From Paenibacillus phocaeensis (GTDB lineage: Bacteria; Bacillota; Bacilli; Paenibacillales; Paenibacillaceae), in NCBI RefSeq assembly GCF_900021165.1, contig NZ_FCOQ01000034.1, forward strand, positions 212,674 through 274,083: DNA of 61,410 nucleotides, in the 5' to 3' direction. The translations under genes were made by a program, and so were the position numbers. Each line of letters starts with the position of its first letter. Within the stretch, counting starts at the first letter, position 1. The notes under the pieces are model-generated. The model had not been told where the DNA came from, did no database searches, and saw only the letters and a program-made list of their open reading frames with translations. Of this stretch, positions 60,791 through 61,410 are shown piece after piece.

Positions 60791-61410
60791 AAATGTTGCA
60801 TTTTATGCACCATTTTTGCGGCTTTTGGCCTGTTCAGAGCGGAAATGTTGCATTCTCTGCAGCATTTTTCGGGAATTCAGGCCAAACAGGCTACTTTTGT
60901 TGCACAAATTGCAGCATTTCGTGCTCATTCTGGGGCGACGCCCGGAAATGTTGCCGGAAATGCAACATTTCCGGCAAACGGCAGGGGCGGATGAACCACC
61001 ACTAGACTGAGCGCAGTGTGAACGGGTAAATGTTGCATTTTATGCACCATTTTGCGGCTTTTGGCCTGTTCAGAGCGGAAATGTTGCATTCTCTGCAGGA
61101 TTTTTCGAGAATTCAGGCCAAACAGGCTACTTTTGTTGCACAAATTGCAGCATTTCGCGCTCATTCTGGGGCAACGGCCCGGAAATGTTGCCGGAAATGC
61201 AACATTTCCGGCAAACGGCAGGGGCGGATGAACCACCACTAGACTGAGCGCAGTGTGAACGGGTAAATGTTGCATTTTATGCACCATTTTTGCGGCTTTT
61301 GGCCTGTTCAGAGCGGAAATGTTGCATTCTCTGCAGGATTTTTCGGGAATTCAGGCCAAACAGGCTACTTTTGTTGCACAAATTGCAGCATTTCGCGCTC
61401 ATTCTGGGGC
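60791..61410. repeat. Tandem array of a 237-bp unit made of ~52-bp modules
   Basis: The same start word AAATGTTGCA occurs at 60791, 61028 and 61265, exactly 237 bp apart, and the third copy runs off the window. Copies differ by a few bases and single-base indels. Within a unit, TGTTGC words stand at 60794, 60846, 60898 and 60949, so modules are 51-52 bp. Each of the first three holds TGCA-N5-TGCA. The fourth forms a perfect hairpin with 13-bp arms (60942-60954 and 60962-60974). Indels break any shared reading frame, so I take it as non-coding. Confidence 0.92.

Noticed and set aside
60925..61287. Minus-strand 120-residue ORF repeating MVHKMQHLP-like sequence
   Set aside because: The frame is broken between copies by single-base indels and one copy stops early, so the sequence is not kept for coding.
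60791..61410. CRISPR array
   Set aside because: The repeats are contiguous duplicated modules without unique spacers, and no cas genes are present.

Overview
The window reads as a stretch of a Firmicutes chromosome, most likely Paenibacillus or a close relative (Paenibacillaceae). The support is a Bacillus-type YdcC lipoprotein, an OpuA glycine-betaine importer with a GbsR-type regulator, groESL behind a CIRCE operator, strong Gram-positive ribosome binding sites, moderately high GC, and above all two large carbohydrate loci with YesM/YesN-type two-component systems and sugar ABC importers that lack their own ATPase. This assignment rests on gene content; no rRNA or tRNA gene was seen.

Left part (1-21 kb), mostly housekeeping and stress genes. 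It opens with ydcC, then a LytTR regulator - DUF3021 membrane protein - ABC exporter operon behind a 16-bp direct repeat. A TetR regulator with a convincing palindromic operator lies divergent to a YmcC-like membrane protein. Next are an MFS transporter, an amino acid permease, a membrane-anchored alpha/beta hydrolase of 838 residues, a GbsR-type regulator with the divergent opuA operon, a processive-type family 2 glycosyltransferase, an ASCH protein, an AT-rich orphan HsdR-N nuclease, a patatin phospholipase and an SRAP (YedK/HMCES) protein. Two intergenic gaps hold four-copy inverted repeat clusters.

Middle part (21-42 kb), carbohydrate locus 1. It contains a GH51 arabinofuranosidase with a divergent ArsR-type regulator carrying a long C-terminal domain; a ten-gene minus-strand run (two LplB/LplC-type permeases, a solute-binding lipoprotein, YesM-type kinase, YesN-type regulator, GH36, L-fuconolactonase-like amidohydrolase, aldo/keto reductase, alcohol dehydrogenase, GH95); and a GH31-GH43 pair with a divergent AraC regulator. 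Together they suggest import and stripping of a plant side chain carrying L-fucose or L-galactose, galactose, xylose and arabinose, with oxidation of the freed 6-deoxy or L-sugar.

Right part (42-57 kb), carbohydrate locus 2. A solute-binding protein, two permeases, a DUF2264 protein, a heparinase II/III-type lyase and a GH88 unsaturated uronyl hydrolase are transcribed leftward. A second YesM/YesN pair is divergent. A group of two Gfo/Idh/MocA oxidoreductases with an AraC regulator between them follows. Uptake of a uronic-acid-containing oligosaccharide is the natural reading.

End (57-61.4 kb). groES-groEL have a sigma-A promoter and CIRCE. Upstream of them lie two unrelated tandem repeat arrays: about 4.5 copies of a G/T-rich 154-156 bp unit whose minus strand is open in all three frames, then at least 2.6 copies of a 237-bp unit built from about 52-bp modules and running off the window. 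I judge both to be non-coding; they are the least explained sequence here.
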